Assembly (NCBI GenBank): GCA_022451045.1
Contig: JAKUOW010000015.1
Span: forward strand, 1-41,103
Direction of reading: 5' to 3'
From: Pirellulales bacterium
GTDB lineage: Bacteria; Planctomycetota; Planctomycetia; Pirellulales; Pirellulaceae
Length of the DNA: 41,103 nt
Shown: in pieces, positions 15,648 to 24,922 of the stretch
Layout of the letters: the number at the start of each line of letters is the position of its first letter
How positions within the stretch are numbered: position 1 is the stretch's first letter
Program-made: the position numbers and the translations under genes
Notes under the pieces: model-generated
Told to the model about the DNA's origin: nothing
The model's database searches: none
What the model saw: the letters and a program-made list of their open reading frames with translations, nothing else

Positions 15648-16169
15648 TCATTTGGGTCTTGCAATTGCTGCTTTTAGGGCAGCAAGGGGTAATGGAATAC
15701 CTCGGAGTGTTCCTTCGCAGGCAATTTCACCGTTAACGATGCATTGGAAGTCACAGACAACCATGCGATGTCGCCGCACTCTTGTAAGCTTGCATATGAC
15801 CATTAGGCGATCACCGGGCAGAACTGATTCGCGAAAACGGACGTTATCCAGCCCGCCAAAACCAACCATATCGGCTCCGGAGACATCCAGATACTGACAG
15901 ATAAAACTGCAAAGTTGAGCAGCAGCTTCCAGCTGAATAACGCCGGGCATTAGGGGTATATTTGGCATATGTCCCCGCACCCAAAACTCATCTTCAGTGA
16001 TGTCTTTATATCCGACGATAGTCAGTGATTCTTCGTCAAGATATACCACAGCACTCAGCTGTTCCATTTCAAACCGTTGTGGATTGTACTTAGCAATCTC
16101 ATCGCGATCTGCAATTATATTTTCCATGTCGATCTGATCGAGATCAACCAGAAATTCTTTGGCGGCCAC
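15648..16169 (-). CDS. FabZ/FabA-like 3-hydroxyacyl-ACP dehydratase
   Basis: A protein of 173 residues, somewhat longer than E. coli FabZ. GHMPNIPLMPGVIQLEAAAQ matches the FabZ active-site helix, with catalytic His67 and Glu81, and FGGLDNVRFRESVLPGDRL matches the following strand. It would dehydrate 3-hydroxyacyl-ACP in fatty acid elongation. The extra N-terminal 45 residues are unusual for a plain FabZ, so it might be a paralogue for another acyl chain. No acyl carrier protein gene is nearby. The start is GTG at 16169; an ATG lies 14 codons in. I leave the symbol empty because several dehydratases may exist in this genome. Confidence 0.88.
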   Translation of the reverse strand: MAAKEFLVDLDQIDMENIIADRDEIAKYNPQRFEMEQLSAVVYLDEESLTIVGYKDITEDEFWVRGHMPNIPLMPGVIQLEAAAQLCSFICQYLDVSGADMVGFGGLDNVRFRESVLPGDRLMVICKLTRVRRHRMVVCDFQCIVNGEIACEGTLRGIPLPLAALKAAIARPK

Positions 16170-16228
16170 TTTGGATACCCTTGTATTTGTGAAATTCTTA
16201 CCTAGATAGAATTGCTAGGCGGAGAGCA

Positions 16229-16327
16229 CTAAGTCCGGATCTTCTTTCGTTTTGCTTTGCGAGCTTTTGCATTGGCCGGACGGCTGCCGTGATTTGCTTT
16301 TTTGAGTTTGCGACGAGGTTTGGTCAT
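16229..16327 (-). CDS. 32-residue, highly basic mini-protein
   Basis: Too short for the ORF track; I read it by hand. An ATG at 16327 opens 32 codons ending in TAG, and the product starts MTKPRRKLKKANHGSRP and is Lys/Arg-rich to its end. AGGTGAG lies at good spacing before the ATG, better than for most genes here. It contains almost no acidic or hydrophobic residues, which is typical of RNA-binding ribosomal mini-proteins. I do not recognise a named family and do not assign one. It sits between proB and the FabZ-like gene in a region of translation genes. Confidence 0.7.
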   Translation of the reverse strand: MTKPRRKLKKANHGSRPANAKARKAKRKKIRT

Positions 16328-16436
16328 TGCTACTCACCTGTTGATTAAGGAGTTATTAAGTTGATCAATCTATATAGGAACCAAGTGTTTTAGACTAACA
16401 CGGCCATGAGAATCTGCCAATGAGTTTAGGCAGGAT

Positions 16437-17570
16437 CTACATCGCGATATTATCTCTATGCACAACTTCTTCATAAGGTCGGTAACCGAGTGTCTCAAGG
16501 ATTCGATCAGAACTCAGTCCCATTATCTGCTGTACTTCCGTTGCGTCATAATTGGTTAATCCGCGAGCAATTTCATTACCGTCGGTATCAACAATCAGGA
16601 CGGCGTCGCCCTTAGTGAAATCACCATCCACAGCTGTAATTCCAATCGACAGGATACTGCCACCTTGTTTACACACGGCCTCGCATGCACCTTGATCCAG
16701 AGCAATTGAGCCGCGAGGCTGGGCAGAAAACCGAAGCCATCGTTTCCATGACGACATCGTTTCGCCCTTCGCCATGAATAATGTTCCCACGTTATTACCA
16801 GCAAGGATGTCGATTAGCACATTATCAACCTTACCGTTGGCGATGATCATGTTTTCGCCGGCATTGGTTACAACGTTTGCAGCAGCAAGCTTGCTGGTCA
16901 TTCCACCTCGAGAGAGCTGATCGTGTTGATCATGAACAAATTGTCCCCTTGCCGTTGCGATGTCTTTGACAACGGGGATGCGCATGGTGGATTTCTCTTC
17001 CGGCGGTCCATCGAATAGCCCATCAACATTGGAAAGGATGATGAGGAGGTCGGCACCTACCAGATTGGAAACAAGTGCAGCGAGGCGATCATTGTCTCCG
17101 AAAGTTGTTTTTAGCTCATCGACGGAAACGGTGTCGTTTTCATTTACGATCGGGATGATCCCGATATCCAGCAACGAGAGTAATGTGTTTCTGACGTTCA
17201 GGTAACCAGCTCTATCATCAAGATCTTTCGCAGTTAAGAGGACTTGAGCAGCAGTACGATCATGATCACTGAATACCTGTTCATACTCTTTCATCAGAGC
17301 AGTTTGACCAACGGCAGCAATGGCTTGCAATCGGCTGAGGTCTGACGGTCGACTGGTCAGGCCAAGCTTACCCATCCCGGCACCAACCGCACCGCTGCTG
17401 ACGAGAATCACGTCTTTGCCTGCGACGCCGATTTGATGTAACTGGAGTGCTAAGTGATGAATTCGCTCGAGGTTTAGTTGTCCATCATCTCCCGTGAGAA
17501 CGCGCGTACCAACTTTGACCACAATTCTCTTTGCGGCAGCAGCAATCTCTTGTCTAACGAGGTCTGTCAT
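16437..17570 (-). CDS. proB: Glutamate 5-kinase
   Basis: A protein of 377 residues from MTDLVRQE (a TTG five codons upstream is the track's start). IVVKVGTRVLT, VILVSSGAVGAGMGKLGL and NENDTVSVDEL are the amino-acid kinase motifs of ProB. GGMTSKLAAANVV is the loop before the C-terminal domain, and RGSIALDQGACEAVCKQGGSIL begins a PUA domain. It phosphorylates glutamate in the first step of proline synthesis. The partner proA is not in the window. It lies 171 bases after purF and has no close downstream partner, so it may be its own transcript. Confidence 0.95.
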   Translation of the reverse strand: MTDLVRQEIAAAAKRIVVKVGTRVLTGDDGQLNLERIHHLALQLHQIGVAGKDVILVSSGAVGAGMGKLGLTSRPSDLSRLQAIAAVGQTALMKEYEQVFSDHDRTAAQVLLTAKDLDDRAGYLNVRNTLLSLLDIGIIPIVNENDTVSVDELKTTFGDNDRLAALVSNLVGADLLIILSNVDGLFDGPPEEKSTMRIPVVKDIATARGQFVHDQHDQLSRGGMTSKLAAANVVTNAGENMIIANGKVDNVLIDILAGNNVGTLFMAKGETMSSWKRWLRFSAQPRGSIALDQGACEAVCKQGGSILSIGITAVDGDFTKGDAVLIVDTDGNEIARGLTNYDATEVQQIMGLSSDRILETLGYRPYEEVVHRDNIAM

Positions 17571-17741
17571 CGGTGTTTGATTCAATGATGGATGTGGCGG
17601 GAAACAACATCACCACTTGCACTATGACTGACATATTCAGGATGTGCAAAAGCCTAAATACGCATTCGTCGCGATTTATAGAATTGCCGTCGTACACACA
17701 GGATTCATTCGTGGTATTTGGAATCAGCAACGAAGGAGAAA

Positions 17742-19328
17742 TCACACACTGCTGATTTCATATGTACGAGAGTCGGTGCCGCCGTTTTCGCAGTTGTTCA
17801 GTGCGATTTCGTACAACTGCTGTCCCACGGCAGTGGGATAACTACCCGTGATACAGGCCTGACACAACTCCTCGCCCGAATAACCAATCGAGCGAGCGAT
17901 AGATTCAACAGGTAAATATCGCAGTGAATCTGCCTGAAGTTGCTTAGCCATTTCCTGTTGAACTTCGATGGTTAACGGCCCACCATTGAGGAATTTTGGT
18001 GCAAACAGTTCGTTGACGGTCGACATATCAATGCCGTAGAAGCAAGGTGCGACAATTGGTGGACATGCAACGCGCACATGAATTTCGCGAGCACCACCAA
18101 GCTCCCGAATTCTACCTAGCAGCACTTTCATCGTCGTGGAACGAACGATTGAGTCTTCTACTAAAATGACACGTTTACCTTCGAGCACTTCGCGCAACGG
18201 TGTGTACTTGGTTTCCGCTTTTTTCCGACGCCGTTGTCCACCTTCGATAAATGTACGTCCCGAGTAACGATTTCGGATGAGACCTTCGCGACATGGTACG
18301 CCAAGCTCATAAGCCATACTGTCTGCGGCTGCCTTACTGGTGTCCGGTACAGGCACGACAATGGTGTCATCGTCGATCTTAATAATCCCCTCATCTTGTT
18401 CGATGCGAGCAAGTTCTGCGCCGAGTGCTGTACGGGACATGTATACAGACCGGTCGTCTAGTGTGCTTGCGACATTGGCAAAATAGATCCACTCGAAGAA
18501 GCAATGTCGTCGCCCGGGTGTTTCAGCAAATTTTTCGATGTTGAATTCGCCATTAACGATGGTTATGGCATGACCAGGTTCGAGTGACTTGATCTCGTCA
18601 CTATCAAACCCAATATTTAGCAGTGCAACACTTTCACTGGCAGCAGCAAACAACGGACCTCGCTTGGCATAGCACAGCGGCTTGATTCCTAATGGATCTC
18701 GCGCCACAAGCATATCACCCTGGGCGTTTAGCAGTACGATGCAATAAGCGCCATCAAATCGTTGGCTTACATTTCGCATCACTTCGATTAAGGTTGGATT
18801 GCGGTCACCGGACATTTCGCGGCTTAGCTCGTGCATTACGATCTCGGTGTCGGTTTCCCGAGCCAGATGATGGTTGTCATCGCTAAGAAGCTTGTCTCTC
18901 AGTTGCGGGTAGTTTGCTAACTGTCCGTTAAAGGCAAAGCTAAACCATTTGTGTTTTTGAATGTGATGTCTTTCGAACGGTTGTGCATAGGAACGGTCTT
19001 CCTGTCCACACGTTGCATAACGCACATGCCCGATTGCGGCACATCCAGCGTATTCCTGCATCAAGGCTTCGCTCTTACCGCGATGGGAGAGTCGGAAAAC
19101 TTCGTGTACGGTTCCGATATCCTTGTGCGTATCAATCAGCTGATCGCGCAAATTACTGAAGCTCGTAATTCCAGCGGCGAGTTGTCCACGGTTTTGAATA
19201 TCCTGCAACATGCGCGGCATGAGCCGAGAGATTTCGTCTGCCCCTTGTTCTACACAAAGGTCGCTTAATTCACTGCCTGGCAGGTGATAAACGGCAGCAA
19301 CGCCACACTCGTGATGAAGTTCACTCAT
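17742..19328 (-). CDS. purF: Amidophosphoribosyltransferase
   Basis: A protein of 528 residues. The N-terminal glutaminase nucleophile is Cys8 ([11 protein letters not shown]), so seven residues would have to be removed, as in the Bacillus-type enzymes with a propeptide. FNGQLANY and [13 protein letters not shown] follow as in class II glutamine amidotransferases. The PRPP loop is [30 protein letters not shown] and the C-terminal ELCQAC carry cysteines at places used for the 4Fe-4S cluster in the Bacillus enzyme. It makes phosphoribosylamine, the committed step of purine synthesis. It is not in a pur operon here. I see nothing I can name as a riboswitch in the 243-base gap upstream. Confidence 0.96.
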   Translation of the reverse strand: MSELHHECGVAAVYHLPGSELSDLCVEQGADEISRLMPRMLQDIQNRGQLAAGITSFSNLRDQLIDTHKDIGTVHEVFRLSHRGKSEALMQEYAGCAAIGHVRYATCGQEDRSYAQPFERHHIQKHKWFSFAFNGQLANYPQLRDKLLSDDNHHLARETDTEIVMHELSREMSGDRNPTLIEVMRNVSQRFDGAYCIVLLNAQGDMLVARDPLGIKPLCYAKRGPLFAAASESVALLNIGFDSDEIKSLEPGHAITIVNGEFNIEKFAETPGRRHCFFEWIYFANVASTLDDRSVYMSRTALGAELARIEQDEGIIKIDDDTIVVPVPDTSKAAADSMAYELGVPCREGLIRNRYSGRTFIEGGQRRRKKAETKYTPLREVLEGKRVILVEDSIVRSTTMKVLLGRIRELGGAREIHVRVACPPIVAPCFYGIDMSTVNELFAPKFLNGGPLTIEVQQEMAKQLQADSLRYLPVESIARSIGYSGEELCQACITGSYPTAVGQQLYEIALNNCENGGTDSRTYEISSV

Positions 19329-19571
19329 CGACTAATCGGTGCTATTCCACAAACAGGTATGGGAGGGGGAGATAGAAAACCATCACGATTGAGTATCAAG
19401 CTCAAAGGTCGATCAGAGAAAATTGCCGTGCTAACCCGTGAGTATCCATTACTCAAGCGTCGGACAAAAATCTGACTTACCCCTCCTTGGGACTCATCCA
19501 TGAACAACAGCATTCTACGGCCACGGTCCGATTTACTCAAGCGAGTGCATTGTCACAGGTGCCATCTCAAT

Positions 19572-20306
19572 TCAAATGTTTAGTCCGGCTGCAGCGGCCT
19601 TATCGAGAATAAATGTGGTTTTCGCGTGATTCTGAAGTGCACTAGCAGTGCATTGTGTAGATACGTCACCTTGTACTGCATCGCTTACCGCAGCAGATTT
19701 GCCTTCGCCATTGGCTACAAGAATGATTTCCCTTGCTTCAAGGATGGTGCCAACACCCATAGTAATTGCCTGTCGTGGCACATCGTCAATCGATTCAAAG
19801 AAACGGGCATTATCGCTAATGGTTTGCTCTTCCAGATCGACGACACGTGTTCGGGAATCTAGATCGCTACCCGGTTCGTTAAATGCAATATGACCATCTG
19901 AGCCAATACCAAGTATTTGCAAATCGATTCCACCGGCATCCCGAATTGCTTGTTCATAAGACAAGGCCATCGCAGCGATGTCATCAGCAATGCCACTGGG
20001 AACATGCGTTTTCGCGATTTCAATATTGATATGGTTAAACAGGTTTTGATTCATAAAGGTCCGGTAGCTTTGCGCATGCTTGGGATCTAATCCGAGATAC
20101 TCGTCCAGATTAAAGGATGTGACATTTGCGAAATCCAAACCATCTTCCTGATGCATCCGAATTAATTCCCTGTATAATCCGACCGGCGAACTGCCAGTAG
20201 CTAACCCCAAGACTGAATCAGGCTTAATGCGAATCTGATCAGATACGATCTTAGCGGCGTGCTTACTCAGCTCTTCATAGCTCTCATATGTATGAACTTG
20301 GATCAT
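19572..20306 (-). CDS. nagB: Glucosamine-6-phosphate deaminase
   Basis: A protein of 244 residues, like the short Bacillus form. It converts glucosamine-6-phosphate to fructose-6-phosphate and ammonia. The catalytic residues are all present: Asp68 in FNLDEYLGL, and Asp137, His139 and Glu144 in GIGSDGHIAFNEP. LATGSSPVGLYREL is the phosphate loop. The gene is divergent from a second NagB-type gene (20541), with 234 bases between them, and an inverted repeat lies 25 bases before its start. This suggests shared control by an amino-sugar signal. Confidence 0.95.
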   Translation of the reverse strand: MIQVHTYESYEELSKHAAKIVSDQIRIKPDSVLGLATGSSPVGLYRELIRMHQEDGLDFANVTSFNLDEYLGLDPKHAQSYRTFMNQNLFNHINIEIAKTHVPSGIADDIAAMALSYEQAIRDAGGIDLQILGIGSDGHIAFNEPGSDLDSRTRVVDLEEQTISDNARFFESIDDVPRQAITMGVGTILEAREIILVANGEGKSAAVSDAVQGDVSTQCTASALQNHAKTTFILDKAAAAGLNI

Positions 20307-20330
20307 ATTATCTTTGGGTGCTTTAGCTGA

Positions 20331-20344
20331 AACCTGTGCAGGTT
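20331..20344. promoter_or_regulatory. Inverted repeat before nagB
   Basis: AACCTG-TG-CAGGTT, two 6-base arms with a 2-base centre, lies 25 bases before the nagB start in the divergent intergenic region (20307-20540). The rest of that region is AT-rich and holds no gene. A dimeric regulator acting on one or both divergent genes is a reasonable reading. Confidence 0.35.
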
Positions 20345-20540
20345 AGCATAAGTTTACTATGCCTTTTTGAACGGAATAATCGTTCTTTTCTCACAATCTA
20401 CATGTTCTTTTCGTGAATAATTTCTGAACATCCTAGAGCATTCTTATAGGTGTTCTACAATAAAACAATCGGTGTACCAGCACACTTTATGCGAATAATT
20501 CACCCTGTCTTAGTCCGAAATTAAATCGAGTCAGTAATCT

Positions 20541-22448
20541 GTGGAAAAGACCGAACAACAACGCGACAATCGGGAACCAGCCGTATCACATCCATCTGGT
20601 GTAATGATACCGGTGCTTCGTTTTAGTACGCCTATTGAAACTGCTCAGTTTATTGCACGCCGAATCGCAGAAGTCGTTCGTCACTGCAATGATGAAGGCC
20701 AAAATGCTGTGATCGGATTAGCTGGTGGCAGTACTATGGTTGGCGTTTACAGAGAGTTGATTGAGCTTCACAAGCAAGACGATCTGGATTTTTCCAAGAC
20801 CATCATATTTGGTTTAACCGAATACAGTGGCATCGATCTATCACAGGATCAAAGTATGACGTCGCGAATGGCTGCTCAGCTATTCGACCACATCAATATT
20901 CCGGCATCTCAGATATTGGTGCCAAACACAACCGGGGATGTGACTCAGCAACAGCAGGAATGCGAGCGTATCGAAGAAGAGATTGAAACAGCCGGCGGCG
21001 TGGATCTGGTTGTTCTTGGAGTTGGATCGAACGGACATATTGGATTTAACGAGCCGTTCAGCGTTCGAAATAGTCGGACTAGAGTTTGTGTGCTTGATCC
21101 TGTCACGCGACGATCGGCCGCAAGTGATTTCTTTGGGGAAGAAAATGTTCCCACTCAAGGCATCACGTTAGGACTTGGTACTATCCTCTCGGCAAAGCAG
21201 GTCGTGCTGGCAGCGCTTGGAGAACATAAGGCCAATGTGATCAAAGAACTATCAGAAGGTCCTATAACGAATCGTGTACCGGCCACTGTGCTGCAAGACC
21301 ATGACGATGTGACGGTTTGTATCGATCCGGCTGCAGCAAGTAAGTTGACCGACGAGTGTACACCTTGGCTGCTCGGCAATGTTCAGTGGGATGAGGCACT
21401 TATTACCCGAGCACTGGTTTGGTTGTGTGATGAAACCGGTAAAGCCTTGCTAAAGCTTGATGATGACGATTTCCGCAATTACAACCTGCATCAGTTGTTA
21501 CGGCATCACGGCCCGGCACATGAACTGGCCAAGCGGGTATTTGGTTGGTTAATGAACACGATTCATGAGAACCCAATTCCTTGGCCTGGTTCAAAGAAAG
21601 TAATCTGTTTCTCACCTCACCCTGACGATGACGTCATTAGCATGGGTGGTACTTTAATTCGGCTCGTGGAAGAAGGTCACGAAACACATATTGCTTATAT
21701 GACCAGTGGCAATATCGCTGTATTTGATCACGATGCAAAACGCGTTGCGGACTTAGTTACCGAGTACAACCATTTATTTGGAATCGACATGCAGCAGTCG
21801 CTGGATGTTGAAGAGCGAGTAGCCAAGGCACTCAAGGAAAAGCAACCGGGTGTGCCGGACAGCGATGCTGTCCTTAAAATCAAGGGATTGATCCGCTGGA
21901 GTGAAGCCAAAGCTGGAGCCATTGAAGTAGGTTGCCGCGAGGAGAATCTACATTTCCTTGACTTGCCTTTTTACAGAACCGGTACGGTGGAAAAGCGTCC
22001 AGTTGGAGATGCTGATATCTCGATCATCTTAAATTTGCTTGAAACCGTACAACCGGATGTAATTTACGTGGCTGGTGACTTATCCGATCCCCATGGAACA
22101 CATAGGGTTTGTGCTGAAGCAATCTTTCGGGCAGTCGAGCTGTTGGAAGAAGCCAATGGTAAGCGGCCTGAAGTACTACTGTATCGCGGTGCTTGGCAGG
22201 AATATGCCATGCATGAAATTGATATCGCTGTGCCACTGAGTCCAAAACATATGGACACAAAACGTAGGGCGATTTTCATGCATGAAAGCCAGAAAGACGA
22301 AGCACTCTTCCCGGGCAGTGATCCACGAGAGTTTTGGGAAAGAGCAGAGGATCGAAATCGCGGGACAGCAGATGAATATAATCACCTTGGCTTACCCGAG
22401 TTTCTAGCGTTAGAAGCCTTTGTTGTTTGGGACGGTGAACCAATCTAA
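20541..22448 (+). CDS. NagB-like domain fused to LmbE/PIG-L deacetylase
   Basis: A protein of 635 residues. Residues about 25-275 form a NagB-like domain and about 350-600 a zinc-dependent LmbE/PIG-L N-deacetylase (PHPDDDVISMGG at 359-370; DLSDPHGTHR further on). Similar fusions are known as a glucosamine-6-phosphate deaminase-like family. The NagB half has lost two catalytic Asp: FNLDEY of the neighbour reads FGLTEY here (Thr93), and SDGHI reads SNGHI (Asn164). His166 and Glu171 remain. Deamination is therefore doubtful; the domain may bind sugar phosphate for the deacetylase, which could act on N-acetylglucosamine-type substrates. The start is GTG at 20541; an ATG lies 21 codons in (MIPVLRFST). 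Confidence 0.88.
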   Translation: MEKTEQQRDNREPAVSHPSGVMIPVLRFSTPIETAQFIARRIAEVVRHCNDEGQNAVIGLAGGSTMVGVYRELIELHKQDDLDFSKTIIFGLTEYSGIDLSQDQSMTSRMAAQLFDHINIPASQILVPNTTGDVTQQQQECERIEEEIETAGGVDLVVLGVGSNGHIGFNEPFSVRNSRTRVCVLDPVTRRSAASDFFGEENVPTQGITLGLGTILSAKQVVLAALGEHKANVIKELSEGPITNRVPATVLQDHDDVTVCIDPAAASKLTDECTPWLLGNVQWDEALITRALVWLCDETGKALLKLDDDDFRNYNLHQLLRHHGPAHELAKRVFGWLMNTIHENPIPWPGSKKVICFSPHPDDDVISMGGTLIRLVEEGHETHIAYMTSGNIAVFDHDAKRVADLVTEYNHLFGIDMQQSLDVEERVAKALKEKQPGVPDSDAVLKIKGLIRWSEAKAGAIEVGCREENLHFLDLPFYRTGTVEKRPVGDADISIILNLLETVQPDVIYVAGDLSDPHGTHRVCAEAIFRAVELLEEANGKRPEVLLYRGAWQEYAMHEIDIAVPLSPKHMDTKRRAIFMHESQKDEALFPGSDPREFWERAEDRNRGTADEYNHLGLPEFLALEAFVVWDGEPI

Positions 22449-22581
22449 GCCCGTGTGTAACCGGCGCAATATATTGAGATGGTCGCCCACAGTTGCCGAG
22501 CTAAATCTTCAACGTCCGTTGCCTCAGATTCCTTTGCTTCATAGAATGCACCCGCGCTAGGACTCTTTGGTTTTGTGCTTT

Positions 22582-23625
22582 ATGACATCGCTTTTTCAAC
22601 GGTCGTTACTGGTAATACTCACTTTGGCACTCGTATGTCTTAGTGCCCTGAAGTTGTGCGCTGACGAAGTAGAAGTTTGGGACGACAAGCATCAGAAGAA
22701 GACTCGATATGTTGGCACTATTTTGGAATTCAAGCAGACCTTTCTTTCTATCGAACTAGCTAACGGTACACTTCGCGAAATTCCGGTAGAACGGCTAAGT
22801 AACTTTGTCGCTGATTGGGGTATGGCATTTAGCCAGGCTGAGATCCTTAGAGCCGATTTTCAGTTTGAAGATGCGCTTCCGTTGTACCGCCAAGCGTTCC
22901 GGAATCATAATTCTGTTTGGCTTAGACGGCACAACACCGCTCGGCAGATTGCCTGCCTTTCAGCACTAGGACAATGGGTTGAAGCTGCAGACCTATATAT
23001 AGAAGGCTTGTCATCGGTGAATGATGACGCACTGTACCTTGAGATGCTGCCTTTGATTTGGTCACGCCAAACCATCACTCCGCAAATGATCCAGCGGGCC
23101 AGTAATTGGATTAGTTCCGAAAACAGTGAAATTACTCAATTGCTTGGTGCCAGTTGGTTAATGGACTCCCCAAAACGAACGGACGCCATTACAACCTTAA
23201 CTCGGATCGAAAATAGCAATAACTCGAGTTTGGCACTGCTCGCTGCAACACAGAAGTGGCGACCATTGGTTCCTGCGGTCAAAGAATCGCAGTTACCACG
23301 TTGGCGACAAATCGTGTTGAGAATGCCGCATACGCTGCGTGCTGGTCCTTACTACTTATTGGCGCATGGTTTTGCCCGAAATAACGAGAGTCAAAATGCA
23401 ATCCTAAACTGGATGCGTGTTCCCATTCACTATCCCGGACAATACCAATTGTCTGCTGAAGCGTTGCTTGAATCAGCTCGTGTCCTGGACCAGTTGGAAC
23501 GCGATTCAGAGGCGGTGCGGTTGCTCCGCGAGGTAACCGGTAAGTACCAGGACACCTTTGCTGCACGACGAGCTGAGGCGATTGCAGGACAGATACAAAA
23601 CCGGTTAAACCCAAACGGAAAATGA
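22582..23625 (+). CDS. Secreted helical-repeat protein, first gene of ExbBD cluster
   Basis: A protein of 347 residues from MTSLFQRSLL; the track uses a TTG five codons earlier. The first 25-30 residues are a signal peptide (LLVILTLALVCLSALKLCA). A short domain beginning EVEVWDDKHQKKTRYVGTIL follows, then helices that look TPR-like (FEDALPLYRQAF; a final EAVRLLREVTGKY). I do not recognise the function. Its stop codon lies by the frame that becomes ExbB, and the whole set to 27895 is closely packed. It is therefore probably a periplasmic partner of the Exb complex. Confidence 0.75.
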   Translation: MTSLFQRSLLVILTLALVCLSALKLCADEVEVWDDKHQKKTRYVGTILEFKQTFLSIELANGTLREIPVERLSNFVADWGMAFSQAEILRADFQFEDALPLYRQAFRNHNSVWLRRHNTARQIACLSALGQWVEAADLYIEGLSSVNDDALYLEMLPLIWSRQTITPQMIQRASNWISSENSEITQLLGASWLMDSPKRTDAITTLTRIENSNNSSLALLAATQKWRPLVPAVKESQLPRWRQIVLRMPHTLRAGPYYLLAHGFARNNESQNAILNWMRVPIHYPGQYQLSAEALLESARVLDQLERDSEAVRLLREVTGKYQDTFAARRAEAIAGQIQNRLNPNGK

Positions 23626-23672
23626 GGGCTGCAGATAGCCCACGACACTCCAAGGTATGGAAGGAACAAAAC

Positions 23673-24494
23673 GTGAAACCAATGACCAGGATCCACTTGG
23701 CTGGTGTGCTGATAGTTGTCGTTGCAGCCTTTATGGTGCAACAACATGCGCTAGGTCAGGAGGCACCGGATCAAAACGTAGCGGCTCAGCAGGCCGCACA
23801 ACAGTCTGCTCAACCAGCAAGCCAGGATGCCGGTTTTATGGATATCCTCTTTTCCGGCGGTATCACGGGGTTAATCATCCTCATCGCCTTGCTTGGGCTG
23901 TCTATAACCGCTGTCTATCTGGTTGTCGAACATTTGATGACACTGCGGTCTTCCGTTTTGATTCCAGACGGTTTAGCAGAAGCGGTGCGTCAACTACTTG
24001 AGGCTGGCAAAGTACGAGATGCTCATGAAACATGCCGAGCCAACCCGAGTGTGCTGTCTCAAATCCTGATGCACGGCATGAGCGAACTGGAAGGCGGTTG
24101 GGACGCCATTGAAAAGTCGATGGAGGATGCAACAGCTGAACAATCTGCCCGCTTATTCCGAAAGATTGAATATCTGTCAGTCATTGGCAATATTGCACCC
24201 ATGGTCGGGTTGCTCGGAACAGTTACCGGAATGATCTTTGCTTTTCAAACAGTTGCCTCTACACAGGGTGCAGCCGGTGCAGGTGAATTAGCAGAGGGTA
24301 TATATCAAGCACTTGTGACGACTGTGGGCGGTCTGGTGGTTGCCATTCCGGCACTTGGTGCATTCGCTGTATTTAGAAATCGAGTGGATCAACTGATCGC
24401 AGAAGTCGTCACGATGACTCAATCGATTATGGCACCAGTGAAATCAACACTTCGGAAACAAAGACGCGCTCAATCCGGGGGTAAAACTGCCTGA
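23673..24494 (+). CDS. ExbB/TolQ/MotA-type proton channel protein
   Basis: About 273 residues. I place the start at a GTG at 23673, which has GGAAGG upstream and gives a short n-region before the hydrophobic VLIVVVAAFMV. The track starts at an ATG at 23622 that overlaps the previous stop. A Gln/Ala-rich linker follows, then three membrane helices (about GLIILIALLGLSITAVYLVV, IAPMVGLLGTVTGMIFAF and LVTTVGGLVVAIPAL) with the MotA/ExbB pattern GLLGTVTGMI. It forms the stator that uses proton flow through the inner membrane together with ExbD. The signal peptide before the first channel helix is seen in some ExbB proteins. Its stop codon overlaps the next start (TGATG). Confidence 0.9.
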   Translation: MKPMTRIHLAGVLIVVVAAFMVQQHALGQEAPDQNVAAQQAAQQSAQPASQDAGFMDILFSGGITGLIILIALLGLSITAVYLVVEHLMTLRSSVLIPDGLAEAVRQLLEAGKVRDAHETCRANPSVLSQILMHGMSELEGGWDAIEKSMEDATAEQSARLFRKIEYLSVIGNIAPMVGLLGTVTGMIFAFQTVASTQGAAGAGELAEGIYQALVTTVGGLVVAIPALGAFAVFRNRVDQLIAEVVTMTQSIMAPVKSTLRKQRRAQSGGKTA

Positions 24495-24922
24495 TGAAGC
24501 TGCCGCGACAAGATCAAACGTCTAGCGTGGGATTCAATATGACCCCCTTGATAGACGTGGTGTTTCTACTCATCATTTTCATCCTCGTTTCCAGTCATCT
24601 GGCGAAACAGGAAGCACAAATGGAACTGGATCTGCCAAAGGCCAACTCAGGCGCCAGTGCTGTCGATGATCCTGCGGCCAGAGTGGTCATCAACGTTACT
24701 GCGGATGGCGGCCTACTCGTTGGTGGCCACCGAGTTTCGCAGGAGCAACTTGTCCAGCGATTAAGCCAACGGGTTCAGATCGACGGGATTGGACTAGAAG
24801 TTCGAATTCGGACAGCAAGGCAGGCCAATTACGCAACCGTACGGCCGATTCTGCTGTCCTGTACTCAAGTAGGAATTTGGAATGTATCCTTTGCCGTTTA
24901 CCGACCGCAGGAGGGCAGCTAA
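24494..24922 (+). CDS. ExbD/TolR-type protein, first copy
   Basis: A protein of 142 residues. One membrane helix near the N-terminus contains the essential Asp in MTPLIDVVFLLIIFIL. The rest is a periplasmic domain (MELDLPKANSG, and a VVINVTADGGLLVGGHRV strand pattern). It pairs with ExbB to turn proton flow into motion. It overlaps exbB by one base at its start and the second exbD gene by one base at its end (TAATG). Confidence 0.9.
   Translation: MKLPRQDQTSSVGFNMTPLIDVVFLLIIFILVSSHLAKQEAQMELDLPKANSGASAVDDPAARVVINVTADGGLLVGGHRVSQEQLVQRLSQRVQIDGIGLEVRIRTARQANYATVRPILLSCTQVGIWNVSFAVYRPQEGS

Noticed and set aside
17554-17745. Minus-strand 63-residue frame between purF and proB
   Set aside because: Low-complexity reading with no domain, and it overlaps the proB start. 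It is more likely untranslated leader.
19325-19540. Minus-strand 71-residue frame upstream of purF
   Set aside because: No recognisable domain. The gap 19329-19571 shows no riboswitch or tRNA that I can support.
23657-24001. Plus-strand 114-residue frame at the start of exbB
   Set aside because: It is a shifted reading of the ExbB signal and linker region; the ExbB frame continues through with conserved helices.
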